From NCBI GenBank assembly GCA_910583875.1, contig CAJTXT010000001.1, positions 726,192-790,191 on the forward strand: DNA of 64,000 nt. The letters are read 5' to 3'. The stretch comes from an uncultured Vampirovibrio sp. (GTDB taxonomy: Bacteria; Cyanobacteriota; Vampirovibrionia; Gastranaerophilales; Gastranaerophilaceae). A program made the translations under genes and the position numbers. Position 1 is the stretch's first letter. Each line of letters opens with the position of its first letter. The notes under the pieces were generated by a model that had not been told where the DNA came from, made no database searches, and was given only the letters and a program-made list of their open reading frames with translations. This document shows positions 52,115 to 60,898 of the stretch, piece by piece.

Positions 52115-52422
52115 TGAGTACAATGAAACAAAATAAAGAAAGATTATACGATATAATTAAACGTCCTATAATCACAGAAAAATCAATGACAGCAACAGCA
52201 TTATCTCAATATACATTTGAAGTAGCAAAAGATGCAACAAAAGTAGAGATTGCTCAAGCTATCGAATTGGCATTCCCTAACAGAAAAGTAACACAAGTTA
52301 GAACAGTATATATGCCATCACATGCAAAAAGAGTAGGATATTCAGTTGGAAGAACTCAATCAAGCAAAAAAGCTATAGTAACAATTGAAGGCGATCCAAT
52401 TGAAGAATTAGCAGGAGTGTAA
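52114..52422 (+). CDS. rplW: ribosomal protein L23
   Basis: Docking site for trigger factor and SRP at the tunnel exit. 102 residues with IIKRPIITEKSM, TFEVAKDATKVEIAQAIE and VRTVYMPSHAKR. 3 bp before rplB. Confidence 0.97.
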   Translation: MSTMKQNKERLYDIIKRPIITEKSMTATALSQYTFEVAKDATKVEIAQAIELAFPNRKVTQVRTVYMPSHAKRVGYSVGRTQSSKKAIVTIEGDPIEELAGV

Positions 52423-52425
52423 GCA

Positions 52426-53253
52426 ATGGGTACAAGAAAAATTAATCCGACATCTCCGGGACAAAGAGGAATGATTAAAAGTGATTATGCAGAAGTTACA
52501 ACATCAACTCCTGAAAAATCATTATTAAAACCTATAAGAAAAACTGCCGGAAGAAATAATACAGGTAGAATTACATGCCGTCATAAAGGTGGCGGACATA
52601 AACAAGCATACCGTATCATAGATTTCAAACGTGATAAATTTGGAATTCCAGGTGTTGTAAAAACAGTTGAATATGATCCAAACAGAAACGTAAGAATTTC
52701 ATTAGTTGTATATGCAGATGGTGAAAAAAGATACATTTTAACACCACACGATTTAAAAGTAGGTGATACAATCGTATCTGGACCAGAAGCTGAAATTCAA
52801 ACTGGTAATGCATTACCATTAGAATTAATCCCTCTAGGTACAATAATTCACAATGTTGAGTTAATTCCTGGCCGTGGTGCAAAAATGGTAAGAACAGCAG
52901 GTGCTGGTGCACAATTAATGGCAAAAGACGGTAACTATGTAACATTAAAAATGCCAAGTTCAGAAATGAGAATGGTAAGAAAAGAATGTTTAGCAACAAT
53001 CGGCGTTTTAGGAAATGCTGAGTTTAAAAACTTGAAGATTGGTAAAGCAGGACGTACACGTCACTTAGGTATCAGACCTACAGTAAGAGGTGTAACAATG
53101 AACCCTTGCGATCACCCACATGGTGGTGGTGAAGGTAAAACTGGTCCTGGTGGTAATCCAAAAACTCCATGGGGTAAACCAGCATTAGGTCGTAAGACAA
53201 GAAATGTTAAAAAAGCATCTAGCAAATTAATTGTTAGAAGAAGAAAACGCTAA
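52426..53253 (+). CDS. rplB: ribosomal protein L2
   Basis: Needed for subunit joining and peptidyl transfer. 275 residues; TSPGQRGMIKSDYAEVT, GRITCRHKGGGHKQAYR and the C-terminal NPCDHPHGGGEGKT with the conserved His. GGAGTG upstream. Confidence 0.98.
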   Translation: MGTRKINPTSPGQRGMIKSDYAEVTTSTPEKSLLKPIRKTAGRNNTGRITCRHKGGGHKQAYRIIDFKRDKFGIPGVVKTVEYDPNRNVRISLVVYADGEKRYILTPHDLKVGDTIVSGPEAEIQTGNALPLELIPLGTIIHNVELIPGRGAKMVRTAGAGAQLMAKDGNYVTLKMPSSEMRMVRKECLATIGVLGNAEFKNLKIGKAGRTRHLGIRPTVRGVTMNPCDHPHGGGEGKTGPGGNPKTPWGKPALGRKTRNVKKASSKLIVRRRKR

Positions 53254-53268
53254 TAAAGGAGATAATTA

Positions 53269-53559
53269 ATGACACGTTCACTAAAAAAAGGTGTATATGT
53301 ACACGATTCTTTAAAAGCAAAAATAGATAAATTAAACGCTAATAAAGAAAAGAGAGTAATAAAGACTTGGTCCAGAGCGTCTATGATTACTCCTGAAAAT
53401 CCTGACATGGTTGGACACACAATAGCAGTATATAACGGAAAAACTCACGTACCTGTTTATATATCTGAACCCATGGTAGGACACAGACTAGGTGAATTTG
53501 CACCTACAAGAATGTTCAGAGGCCACGCAGGGCAAGATAAAACAGCGAAAAGGAAATAG
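53269..53559 (+). CDS. rpsS: ribosomal protein S19
   Basis: Head protein binding near S13. 96 residues beginning MTRSLKKGVYVHDSLKAKI, with TWSRASMITPENPDMVGHTI and HRLGEFAPTRMFRGH. AAAGGAGA upstream. Confidence 0.98.
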   Translation: MTRSLKKGVYVHDSLKAKIDKLNANKEKRVIKTWSRASMITPENPDMVGHTIAVYNGKTHVPVYISEPMVGHRLGEFAPTRMFRGHAGQDKTAKRK

Positions 53560-53562
53560 ATT

Positions 53563-53901
53563 ATGGAAGCTAAGGCAAGACAAACAGATATAACAATGCC
53601 AGCAAGAAAATTACGCAGAGTAATCAATCTTGTAAGAGGCAAATCAGCAACAGATGCTTTAAGCATGTTGAAATTTATGCCATATTTTGCAGCACGTGTA
53701 GTAGAAAAAAATATCACTGCGGCAGTGGCTAATGCAACAGAAAAATTTGGTGCTACAGCTGAATCACTAAAAGTTTCTGAAATATATGCAGATGAATCAA
53801 GAACACTTAAAAGAGGTAAAGCAAGAGCTCAAGGCAGAATGTATGCAAGAGTAAAACGCACATCTCATTTAACTGTTAAAGTAACAAAAGAATCAAAGTA
53901 G
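53563..53901 (+). CDS. rplV: ribosomal protein L22
   Basis: Its extended loop lines the exit tunnel. 112 residues with MPARKLRRVINLVRGKSA, MLKFMPYFAARVVEK and RTLKRGKARAQGRMYARVKR. 3 bp after rpsS. Confidence 0.97.
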   Translation: MEAKARQTDITMPARKLRRVINLVRGKSATDALSMLKFMPYFAARVVEKNITAAVANATEKFGATAESLKVSEIYADESRTLKRGKARAQGRMYARVKRTSHLTVKVTKESK

Positions 53902-53914
53902 AAGGTAATAAAAA

Positions 53915-54679
53915 ATGGGACAAAAGACACATCCAACCGGATTTAGAGTAGGTATAATACAACCTTGGTTCAGCACATGGTTTGCAAAAAAAGATTACCC
54001 TGAATTTGTTGCAGAAGATGCAAAAATCAGAAAGTTTGTTAAAAAGAGACTTTATGCAGCTGGTATTTCAAGAATATTAATTGCAAGAAAAGCACAAAAT
54101 GTAACAGTAACAGTAGTAACAGCTAAACCTGGTGTTGTAGTAGGTCGCGGCGGTCAAGGTATTGACGAATTAAGAGCTGCAGTAGCTAAACTTATAAACA
54201 AAACAGTTACAATCGACGTTGTTGAAGTAGCAAGAGTTGATGTTGATTCTCAATTAGTAGCAGAATCTATAGCACTTCAATTAGAAAAACGTATAGCATT
54301 CAGAAGAGCAATGAAACAAGCAATGCAAAGAGCAATGCGTGGTGGAGCTCAAGGTATAAAAGTTATGGTATCAGGTCGTTTAGGCGGAGCTGAAATCGCA
54401 CGTAGTGAATGGGCAAAAGAAGGAAGAATTCCTCTTCAAACATTAAGAGCTAATGTAGATTATGGTTTTGCAGAAGCAGATACTATAATGGGTAAAATTG
54501 GTGTTAAAGTTTGGATTTTCAAAGGCAACTTAATGCCTGGTGAAATGGCCGACCAAAACATCAAAGCTAAAAAAGCAGGCGCTAACAATTTTGAAGAAAA
54601 AGCAGTTGGCGGAAGAAGAAAAAAGAGATCAGCAGCACCTCAAGCTCAAAGCGCAGCTGTTGAAGAAGAAAACAATTAG
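53915..54679 (+). CDS. rpsC: ribosomal protein S3
   Basis: Part of the mRNA entry channel helicase. 254 residues: N-terminal MGQKTHPTGFRVGIIQPW, KH domain with VVVGRGGQGIDELRA, C-terminal RAMRGGAQGIKVMVSGRLGG. About 35 residues longer than the E. coli protein because of an Ala/Lys-rich tail (KRSAAPQAQSAAVEEENN), common outside proteobacteria. Confidence 0.98.
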   Translation: MGQKTHPTGFRVGIIQPWFSTWFAKKDYPEFVAEDAKIRKFVKKRLYAAGISRILIARKAQNVTVTVVTAKPGVVVGRGGQGIDELRAAVAKLINKTVTIDVVEVARVDVDSQLVAESIALQLEKRIAFRRAMKQAMQRAMRGGAQGIKVMVSGRLGGAEIARSEWAKEGRIPLQTLRANVDYGFAEADTIMGKIGVKVWIFKGNLMPGEMADQNIKAKKAGANNFEEKAVGGRRKKRSAAPQAQSAAVEEENN

Positions 54680-54709
54680 TAAACAATGAATTAGGAGCGA
54701 AAAACTATC

Positions 54710-55123
54710 ATGTTAATGCCCAAGAAAACTAAATATCGTAAAATGATGAAAGGCAGAATGAAAGGTCATGAAACCAGGGGTACTAAATTAGAATTAGGTA
54801 CTTATGGTTTACAGGCTCAAGATCCTGCATGGATTACGAGTAGACAAATAGAAGCTGCAAGAAGAGCAATGACTCGTGAAATAAAAAGAGGCGGTAACGT
54901 TTGGATTAAGATATTCCCAGATAAACCAATTACAGCAAAGCCTGCTGAAACTCGTATGGGTAAAGGTAAAGGTAACCCAGAATATTGGGTAGCTGTAGTA
55001 AAACCTGGAAGAATTCTTTTTGAATTAGATTACCCTCAAAGAGAAGTAGCTATTCGCGCACTTGAATTGGCTGCTCAAAAACTTCCAATTAAAGTAAAAG
55101 TTGTTGAGAAAACAGGTGAATAA
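54710..55123 (+). CDS. rplP: ribosomal protein L16
   Basis: Helps position tRNA in the A site. 137 residues with MPKKTKYRKMMKGRMKG, ARRAMTREIKRGGNVWIKIF and RMGKGKGNPEYWVAVVKPG. AGGAG 13 bp from this ATG; the family start may be the ATG two codons later. Confidence 0.97.
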   Translation: MLMPKKTKYRKMMKGRMKGHETRGTKLELGTYGLQAQDPAWITSRQIEAARRAMTREIKRGGNVWIKIFPDKPITAKPAETRMGKGKGNPEYWVAVVKPGRILFELDYPQREVAIRALELAAQKLPIKVKVVEKTGE

Positions 55124-55125
55124 CT

Positions 55126-55338
55126 ATGAAAATAGAAGAAATACGTGAAAAATCAGTAAACGAACTTAATGAGTTAGTTGTTGACTATAAAAAACAATTA
55201 TTTGATTTAAGATTCAAAAAATTTACTAACAAATATGAAACTGCTACTGATTTAGGAAGAGCAAACTCTGAAATAAAAGAAATCAGAAAAACAATAGCAA
55301 GAGTAAAAACAGTAATTAAGCAAAAAGAATCAGTATAA
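55126..55338 (+). CDS. rpmC: ribosomal protein L29
   Basis: Small helical protein at the tunnel exit. 70 residues, EIREKSVNELNELVVDYKKQ and ARVKTVIKQKESV. 2 bp after rplP. Confidence 0.94.
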   Translation: MKIEEIREKSVNELNELVVDYKKQLFDLRFKKFTNKYETATDLGRANSEIKEIRKTIARVKTVIKQKESV

Positions 55339-55361
55339 ATAAAAAATGAGGTCAAATAAAA

Positions 55362-55607
55362 ATGCCTAAGAAGGAAAAACAAGGTGTTGTAGTAAGTAAC
55401 AAAATGGAAAAGACTGCTGTAGTAAAAGTAGCATCTTACAACCAACATCCTAAATATAAGAAAATTATAGAAACAACAAAAAATTACAAAGCTCATGATG
55501 AACTAAATCAATGTTCAGAAGGTGATATTGTAAGAATAGTTGAATCTAAACCAATTTCAGGCGGCAAACGTTGGGTTGTTTCTGAAGTTGTAGAAAAAGT
55601 AAAATAA
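55362..55607 (+). CDS. rpsQ: ribosomal protein S17
   Basis: Primary 16S-binding OB-fold protein. 81 residues with KQGVVVSNKMEKTAVVKV, KKIIETTKNYKAHDE and GDIVRIVESKPISGGKRW. GAGGTC upstream. Confidence 0.96.
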   Translation: MPKKEKQGVVVSNKMEKTAVVKVASYNQHPKYKKIIETTKNYKAHDELNQCSEGDIVRIVESKPISGGKRWVVSEVVEKVK

Positions 55608-55642
55608 CGTTTAAGTTAAGTAATTTCAAAGGATGAAATAAA

Positions 55643-56011
55643 ATGATACAGCAAGAGACAAGATTACAAGTAGCAGACAATACAGGTGCTAAAGAATTGT
55701 TATGTATCCGTGTAATGGGTAGTTCAAACAAAAAATATGCACATGTAGGAGATGTTATAGTAGCAGCAGTAAAAGATGCTACACCTAATATGGCTGTTAA
55801 AAAATCTGAAGTAGTAAAAGCTGTTGTTGTAAGAACAAAAGCTGATATTAAAAGAGCAGATGGCAGTGTAATCAGATTTGATGAAAATGCAGCAGTTATT
55901 ATTAATAAAGACGGTAACCCAAGAGGTACTCGTGTATTCGGACCGGTTGCCAGAGAGCTTAGAGATAAAAACTTTATGAAAATTATTTCTCTTGCTCCGG
56001 AAGTAATTTAG
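55643..56011 (+). CDS. rplN: ribosomal protein L14
   Basis: Forms a bridge to the small subunit. 122 residues: MIQQETRLQVADNTGAKELL, VKKSEVVKAVVVRTK and RVFGPVARELRDKNFMKI. AAAGGATG upstream. Confidence 0.98.
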   Translation: MIQQETRLQVADNTGAKELLCIRVMGSSNKKYAHVGDVIVAAVKDATPNMAVKKSEVVKAVVVRTKADIKRADGSVIRFDENAAVIINKDGNPRGTRVFGPVARELRDKNFMKIISLAPEVI

Positions 56012-56021
56012 GAGACGAAAA

Positions 56022-56360
56022 ATGAGAAACAAGAAACCAGTTGAAAAACACCCTATACATGTTAAAAGCGGAGATAAAGTTGTAGTTACTTCAGGTAAAG
56101 ACAAAGGTAAAGTAAGTTCCGTAAAAAAAGTTGTAGCATCAGAAAATAAAGTTATTGTTGAAGGTGCAAATATGGTAACTAAAGCTCAAAGAGCTCAAGG
56201 TGGAAACCAAGGCGGTTTAATAAAAATGGAAGCTGCAATGGATTCATCTAAAGTTATGTTATATTGCCCGGCTTGTGAAAAAGCAACAAGAATTAAATAT
56301 GATGTTGTAGACAACAAAAAAGTTCGTATTTGCAAAAAATGCGGAGAAAAATTAGATTAA
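56022..56360 (+). CDS. rplX: ribosomal protein L24
   Basis: Assembly initiator. 112 residues; KOW motif KSGDKVVVTSGKDKGKVSSV near the N-terminus. The C-terminus has a four-Cys zinc ribbon, YCPACEKATRIKYD and ICKKCGEKLD, which many but not all L24 proteins keep. Confidence 0.96.
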   Translation: MRNKKPVEKHPIHVKSGDKVVVTSGKDKGKVSSVKKVVASENKVIVEGANMVTKAQRAQGGNQGGLIKMEAAMDSSKVMLYCPACEKATRIKYDVVDNKKVRICKKCGEKLD

Positions 56361-56468
56361 CGATTTGTAAATAGAGTGAGCTTTATTGTGCACACTCTAT
56401 TTATTTCGTAATAAAATATAAGTATGGGTATCTCGAAAGGAGATACATTCTACAAGAAGGAAAGAAAA

Positions 56469-57020
56469 ATGACAGTAGTAACAAAAAACTTAAAAACAAA
56501 ATATGAAGAAGAAGTAAAAAAAGTTCTTCAAGAAGAGTTTAAATATGAAAATGTTCACCAAATTCCTAAATTAAACAAAATCGTTTTAAATATGGGTGTT
56601 GGTGAAGCATGTCACAACTCAAAACTAGCTGAAGCGATTGTAAACCAATTAACAAAAATTTCTGGTCAAAAAGCTTTATCAACAAAAGCAAAAAAATCAA
56701 TCGCTGCGTTTAAGTTAAGAGAAGGAATGCCAGTTGGTGCAATGGTTACACTACGTGGCGAAAGAATGTATGACTTCTTACAAAAATTAATTTGTGTTGT
56801 ACTTCCAAGAATTCGTGACTTTAGAGGTATAAGCGCAAAAAGTTTTGATGGAAGAGGAAACTATACATTAGGTTTAAAAGAGCAGTCATTATTCCCAGAA
56901 ATTTCTTACGATGAATTAGATGCAGTTCATGGTATGAATATTTCAATAATTACAACTGCAAACACAGACGAAGAAGCAAGAGCTTTATTAAGAGCGCTTG
57001 GAATGCCATTTAAAAAATAA
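56469..57020 (+). CDS. rplE: ribosomal protein L5
   Basis: Binds 5S rRNA. 183 residues from MTVVTKNLKTKYEEEVKKVL (AAGGAAAG upstream); an in-frame ATG 45 bp earlier adds unrelated residues. Contains IPKLNKIVLNMGVGEAC, KKSIAAFKLREGMPVGAMVT and DFRGISAKSFDGRGNYTLG. A 108-bp gap with a CACACTCTA-type imperfect hairpin precedes it. Confidence 0.97.
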   Translation: MTVVTKNLKTKYEEEVKKVLQEEFKYENVHQIPKLNKIVLNMGVGEACHNSKLAEAIVNQLTKISGQKALSTKAKKSIAAFKLREGMPVGAMVTLRGERMYDFLQKLICVVLPRIRDFRGISAKSFDGRGNYTLGLKEQSLFPEISYDELDAVHGMNISIITTANTDEEARALLRALGMPFKK

Positions 57021-57037
57021 TAAAAGGAGTATATAAC

Positions 57038-57244
57038 GTGGCTAAGAAAGCAATGATAGATAAAGAGCTAAAAAGAGAAGCTTTAGCAGCAAAAGGTAAA
57101 TACCCAAGAGTAAGACTACACAATAGATGCTCAATCTGCGGACGTCCTCACGGATTTCACAGAGATTTCGGTATTTGCAGAATCTGCTTAAGAAAAATGG
57201 CTCATCAAGGTTTATTACCCGGTGTAGTTAAAGCTAGTTGGTAA
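57038..57244 (+). CDS. rpsZ: ribosomal protein S14, zinc-binding short form
   Basis: 68 residues starting at GTG (AAAGGAG upstream). Four cysteines CSICGRPHGFHRDFGICRIC hold zinc, so this is the C+ form. The gene is in the usual place between rplE and rpsH. Confidence 0.95.
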   Translation: MAKKAMIDKELKREALAAKGKYPRVRLHNRCSICGRPHGFHRDFGICRICLRKMAHQGLLPGVVKASW

Positions 57245-57369
57245 CCGGCACCGGCATAGCCGGTTTAAAGTTTGGCTCAAATATAAGTTGTTAATATGGC
57301 TTATAATTAAATAGCTTTTCTATACTGCCGAGTAATTCGAGTAAGTAGTAAAAAGTAAAGGAAAATAAA

Positions 57370-57771
57370 ATGAATACAGATCCAATAGCAGATATGCTAA
57401 CAAGAATAAGAAATGCTAACATGGTAGCTTTAACAGAAGTAGATATGCCAAGTTCTAATTTAAAAGTAGAATTAGCAAAATTATTAAAAGCTGAAGGTTA
57501 TGTTGAAGATTATGCTGTAGTTGAAAAAGAAGGCAGCGCTTTCAAAACATTAAAAGTTACTTTAAAATATGATGAAAAATCAAAACCTGTAATTTCTAAC
57601 TTAAAAAGAGTATCAAGACCAGGTTTAAGAAACTATTGCAAAGCTAAAAATATACCTCAAGTTTTAGGCGGTATGGGCATAGCTATTATATCAACAAGTA
57701 AAGGTTTGCTAACTGACAGAAAAGCAAGAAAAGAAAATGTTGGTGGCGAAATCCTTTGCTATGTATGGTAG
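57370..57771 (+). CDS. rpsH: ribosomal protein S8
   Basis: Central-domain assembly protein; represses spc operons in E. coli. 133 residues with MNTDPIADMLTRIRNANMV, KRVSRPGLRNY and ISTSKGLLTDRKARKENVGG. A 125-bp gap before it holds a 6-bp stem ACCGGC/GCCGGT right after the S14 stop (57250-57264). Confidence 0.97.
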   Translation: MNTDPIADMLTRIRNANMVALTEVDMPSSNLKVELAKLLKAEGYVEDYAVVEKEGSAFKTLKVTLKYDEKSKPVISNLKRVSRPGLRNYCKAKNIPQVLGGMGIAIISTSKGLLTDRKARKENVGGEILCYVW

Positions 57772-57811
57772 TTATATCGAGTAAGTAAATAATTAAATTG
57801 GAGATAAAGAA

Positions 57812-58351
57812 ATGTCACGTATAGGTAAATTACCTGTAATCATCCCAGATGGTGTAGAGGTAACAATAAATGGACAAGTTGTAACTGCAAAAGGACCTTT
57901 AGGTACAGAAACAGTTGAAGTACGTCCTGAAATAAAAATTGAAAAAGTTGAAAATACATTAGTATTAACAAGAGAAAATGATGATAGAAAATCACGTTCT
58001 TTACATGGTTTATCAAGAACATTAGTATCAAATGTAGTAAACGGTGTTAAAAACGGATTTACAAAAAAACTTGAAATTGTTGGTGTAGGTTATCGTGCAG
58101 CAGTTCAAGGTAATACTTTAAACCTTGCATTAGGTTATTCACATCCGGTTGATATTGAAGCACCTGAAGGCATTAAAATTACAGTAGATCAAAACACAAA
58201 AATTACTGTAACCGGTTCAAATAAACAAACAGTTGGCGATATTGCCGCTTTAATCAGAAGCAAAAGACCACCTGAAGTTTATAAAGGTAAAGGTGTTAAA
58301 TATGAAGGCGAATATATCAGAAGAAAAGCCGGTAAAACTGGTAAAAAATAA
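57812..58351 (+). CDS. rplF: ribosomal protein L6
   Basis: Near the factor-binding site. 179 residues: MSRIGKLPVIIPDGVEVTIN, LHGLSRTLVSNVVNGV and RSKRPPEVYKGKGVKYEGE. GGAGA upstream. Confidence 0.98.
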   Translation: MSRIGKLPVIIPDGVEVTINGQVVTAKGPLGTETVEVRPEIKIEKVENTLVLTRENDDRKSRSLHGLSRTLVSNVVNGVKNGFTKKLEIVGVGYRAAVQGNTLNLALGYSHPVDIEAPEGIKITVDQNTKITVTGSNKQTVGDIAALIRSKRPPEVYKGKGVKYEGEYIRRKAGKTGKK

Positions 58352-58430
58352 TAGATTAAAGATAGCATAAGTTAAATTGCCCGCATAAACCCTTGCAAAT
58401 GTAAGAAGGTTTGGGTGAAAGGAAAGAAAA

Positions 58431-58799
58431 ATGATTAAACAAGTAAACAAAAAATTAGCAGTAAAAAAACGTCACTTAAGTATTAGAACAAAATTATCTG
58501 GTACAACAGAAGCTCCACGTTTAGCTGTTTATAGAAGTACAAAACACATTTACGCTCAATTAATTGATGATGTAAAAGGTGTAACAATTGTATCTGCTTC
58601 TTCAATCGATAAAGATTTAAGAAAAGATTTAAACCATGGCGGTAATATTGAATCTGCAAAAGCAGTTGGTGAAGCTATTGCAAAAAAAGCTTTAGCAGCT
58701 GGTGTAAAAGATGTAGTATTTGACCGTGGTGGATTCTTATATCACGGAAGAGTTGCAGCATTAGCTGATGCAGCAAGAGAAGCTGGTCTAAACTTCTAA
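58431..58799 (+). CDS. rplR: ribosomal protein L18
   Basis: Binds 5S rRNA with L5. 122 residues with RTKLSGTTEAPRLAVYRSTK, HIYAQLIDDVKGVT and DRGGFLYHGRVAALADAARE. A 79-bp gap before it contains a stem AAACC-CTT / AAG-GGTTT. Last gene of this cluster; rpsE does not follow. Confidence 0.97.
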   Translation: MIKQVNKKLAVKKRHLSIRTKLSGTTEAPRLAVYRSTKHIYAQLIDDVKGVTIVSASSIDKDLRKDLNHGGNIESAKAVGEAIAKKALAAGVKDVVFDRGGFLYHGRVAALADAAREAGLNF

Positions 58800-58815
58800 T
58801 AATAAATAAATATAT

Positions 58816-58845
58816 AAAAAGAGCAGTCAATTTGACTGCTCTTTT
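58816..58845 (+). terminator. terminator of the S10/spc operon after rplR
   Basis: AAAAAGAGCAGTCAA / TTTGACTGCTCTTTTT, about 14 paired bases, then T-rich. Ends the operon before rpsE. Confidence 0.92.
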
Positions 58846-58910
58846 TGCGTAAATAATATAGATAGATTTTTTAGAAAAATTAAAAAATAAAAAATATGTT
58901 AAATATTCAA

Positions 58911-58940
58911 GTCATGCTGAACTTGTTTCAGCATCTTACC
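58911..58940 (+). repeat. short dispersed palindrome, plain form
   Basis: GTCATGCTGAA, CTTG, TTTCAGCATCTTACC. Faces the inverted copy at 58983. Confidence 0.85.
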
Positions 58941-58982
58941 CTTTTTCAAATAAGTTAATTAAAATGACTTTATTTATAAATC

Positions 58983-59011
58983 TAAGATGCTGAAACAAGT
59001 TCAGCATGACA
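58983..59011 (-). repeat. short dispersed palindrome, plain form, inverted
   Basis: TAAGATGCTGAA...TTCAGCATGACA; with the copy at 58911 it makes a head-to-head pair. Confidence 0.85.
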
Positions 59012-59027
59012 AATTAGAATTAATTTT

Positions 59028-59066
59028 ATTACTATTACTATTACTATTACTATTACTATTACTATT
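59028..59066. repeat. hexanucleotide tandem repeat at the recF stop
   Basis: Six full ATTACT units plus ATT. On the minus strand, in the recF frame, the unit reads TAA TAG, so recF is followed by about a dozen consecutive stop codons. Confidence 0.9.
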
Positions 59067-60198
59067 ATTTCTTTATTACTTGATTTTCTTTTATTTCAAA
59101 AATTTCTACGTTTTTTAAATATTCTTCTTTAAAATGTAATGTATCAACCGATGTTATTATAGTTTGCGTTTCATTCCCAATAGCATTAAGCAAATAATTC
59201 TGCCTTAAATCATCAAGTTCAGCTAAAACATCATCAAGTAGAAGAATAGCATTTGTATTTATCTTTTCTTTAATTAATTCTAGTTCTGCAAGTTTCAGTG
59301 CAAGAACAATAGTACGTTGCTGTCCTTGTGATGCATATTTTTTAGCTTCATTGTTATTAATAAAATATGAGATATCATCTCTGTGTGGTCCAATTACTGA
59401 TTGTCCTCGAATTATTTCTTCTAGTTTCTTTTCTTCAAGTTTTTTCTTGAAGCTTTCTAAAATATATTCATTATTAAATTCAAACTTTTCACTCGCAGAA
59501 ATATCATCTACTATAGAGGAATTGTAGAAAATAGTTAAGGTTTCATTGTTTGATATTTGCTTATGTTTTATTGAAGCGATTTTTTGTAATTCATTTAGGA
59601 AATTTAATCTTATAAAAATAATATTAGAGCCTGTTATTGCAAGCTGTTCATTCCAAATATCAAGCATTGTTATGTCTGCATTTATATTTCCTTTTAAATT
59701 TTTTAAATAATTATTTTTTTGAGTTCTAATTTTATTATATTTTGAAAGACGTTCAACATAAGCAGGAAAAATTTGGCTGATTGCTAGGTCCAGCCATTTA
59801 CGTCTGTCATCAGGCGTGCCTCTTAAAAGCAATAAATCATTAGTAGTGAAGCAGACTGTTGTTATGTTGCTTATAAATTCTGAAAATTTATTTTTATTTA
59901 AACCATTAACTCTTAGTTTTTTTCTGTTTGGCGGATTTAGGTTGATTTCTAAATCAATATCTATATCAAATTTTTTAATTTCTGCTTTTATATTGCAATA
60001 ACTTTCATTCCACTTTATAAGTTCATTATCAGTTTTTGCTCTTAAAGAGTCTAGAGTTGATAAATAGAATATTGATTCTAATAAATTTGTTTTTCCTTGG
60101 GCATTTTTCCCTATAAAAAGAATTTTATTAGAGTTGAAATTTATTTCAATATCATCGTAATTTCTAAAATTTGTAAGCTTTAAATTTTTAATAAACAT
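59065..60198 (-). CDS. recF: DNA replication and repair protein RecF
   Basis: SMC-like ATPase that, with RecO and RecR, directs RecA to gaps. 377 residues: NLKLTNFRNYDDIEINF, Walker A FIGKNAQGKTNLLESIF (about 29-45), signature YASQGQQRTIVLALKLAEL and Walker B ILLLDDVLAELD. Stands alone here, not beside dnaA/dnaN/gyrB. Divergent from the aldolase gene. Confidence 0.96.
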   Translation of the reverse strand: MFIKNLKLTNFRNYDDIEINFNSNKILFIGKNAQGKTNLLESIFYLSTLDSLRAKTDNELIKWNESYCNIKAEIKKFDIDIDLEINLNPPNRKKLRVNGLNKNKFSEFISNITTVCFTTNDLLLLRGTPDDRRKWLDLAISQIFPAYVERLSKYNKIRTQKNNYLKNLKGNINADITMLDIWNEQLAITGSNIIFIRLNFLNELQKIASIKHKQISNNETLTIFYNSSIVDDISASEKFEFNNEYILESFKKKLEEKKLEEIIRGQSVIGPHRDDISYFINNNEAKKYASQGQQRTIVLALKLAELELIKEKINTNAILLLDDVLAELDDLRQNYLLNAIGNETQTIITSVDTLHFKEEYLKNVEIFEIKENQVIKK

Positions 60199-60273
60199 AA
60201 AGTTATTATATCAAAATAAATGTACAAATATAATAAAAATTGATAGAATAAAAATAATAAAGGAGTTAAATCA

Positions 60274-60891
60274 TTGATATCACAAAAACTGCGACTGATT
60301 GAACTAGGTAAAAAGCTTTATTTAAAGAATTTAACAAGTGCTACATCCGGAAACATAAGTATTAAAACGAATGAAGGAGTTTATATTACATCAACAGGCA
60401 GTGTTTTAGGTGATTTGTCAGAAGAAAATGTTATACTAATAGATTTTAATGGTAAGGAACTATCAGAAGGCAAAGCATCATCCGAAAAAATGCTTCATGT
60501 AGAAATTTATAAGCAAAGACCAGATGTTAAAGCAATTGTTCATACTCATCCTATATTTTTAACATCATTTGCGGCATGTCATATTTCTTTAAATGAAGCA
60601 ATTATGGCAGAAAATATTTTATATTTTGAGGATATTCCTGTTGCAGAATATGCAATGCCTTCGTCAATGAAATTAGTGGAAAATACAGTTAAGTGTTTAA
60701 TAAATAGAGATGTGGCAATGATGGCAAATCATGGTGCAATTGCGATTGCTGATACATTAGAGCATGCGTTCTTAAAAATGGAAACAGCAGAATATTATGC
60801 AAATGTGGCGTTAAATACTAAATTGTTAGGCGGCGCAAAAGTACTTTCTGAAAAAGATGTTAAAGATTTGATTAATTTGAAATCAAAATAA
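60274..60891 (+). CDS. class II aldolase/adducin-family protein
   Basis: 205 residues from a TTG start with AAAGGAG upstream. The zinc ligands are in HTHP (about 90-93) and in NHGAI further on, with catalytic Glu in SEKMLHVEIY. ATSGNISIKTNEG binds the substrate phosphate. Fuculose-phosphate aldolase, ribulose-phosphate epimerase and methylthioribulose-phosphate dehydratase share this fold; the natural substrate is not determined. Confidence 0.8.
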   Translation: MISQKLRLIELGKKLYLKNLTSATSGNISIKTNEGVYITSTGSVLGDLSEENVILIDFNGKELSEGKASSEKMLHVEIYKQRPDVKAIVHTHPIFLTSFAACHISLNEAIMAENILYFEDIPVAEYAMPSSMKLVENTVKCLINRDVAMMANHGAIAIADTLEHAFLKMETAEYYANVALNTKLLGGAKVLSEKDVKDLINLKSK

Positions 60892-60898
60892 TATTATA

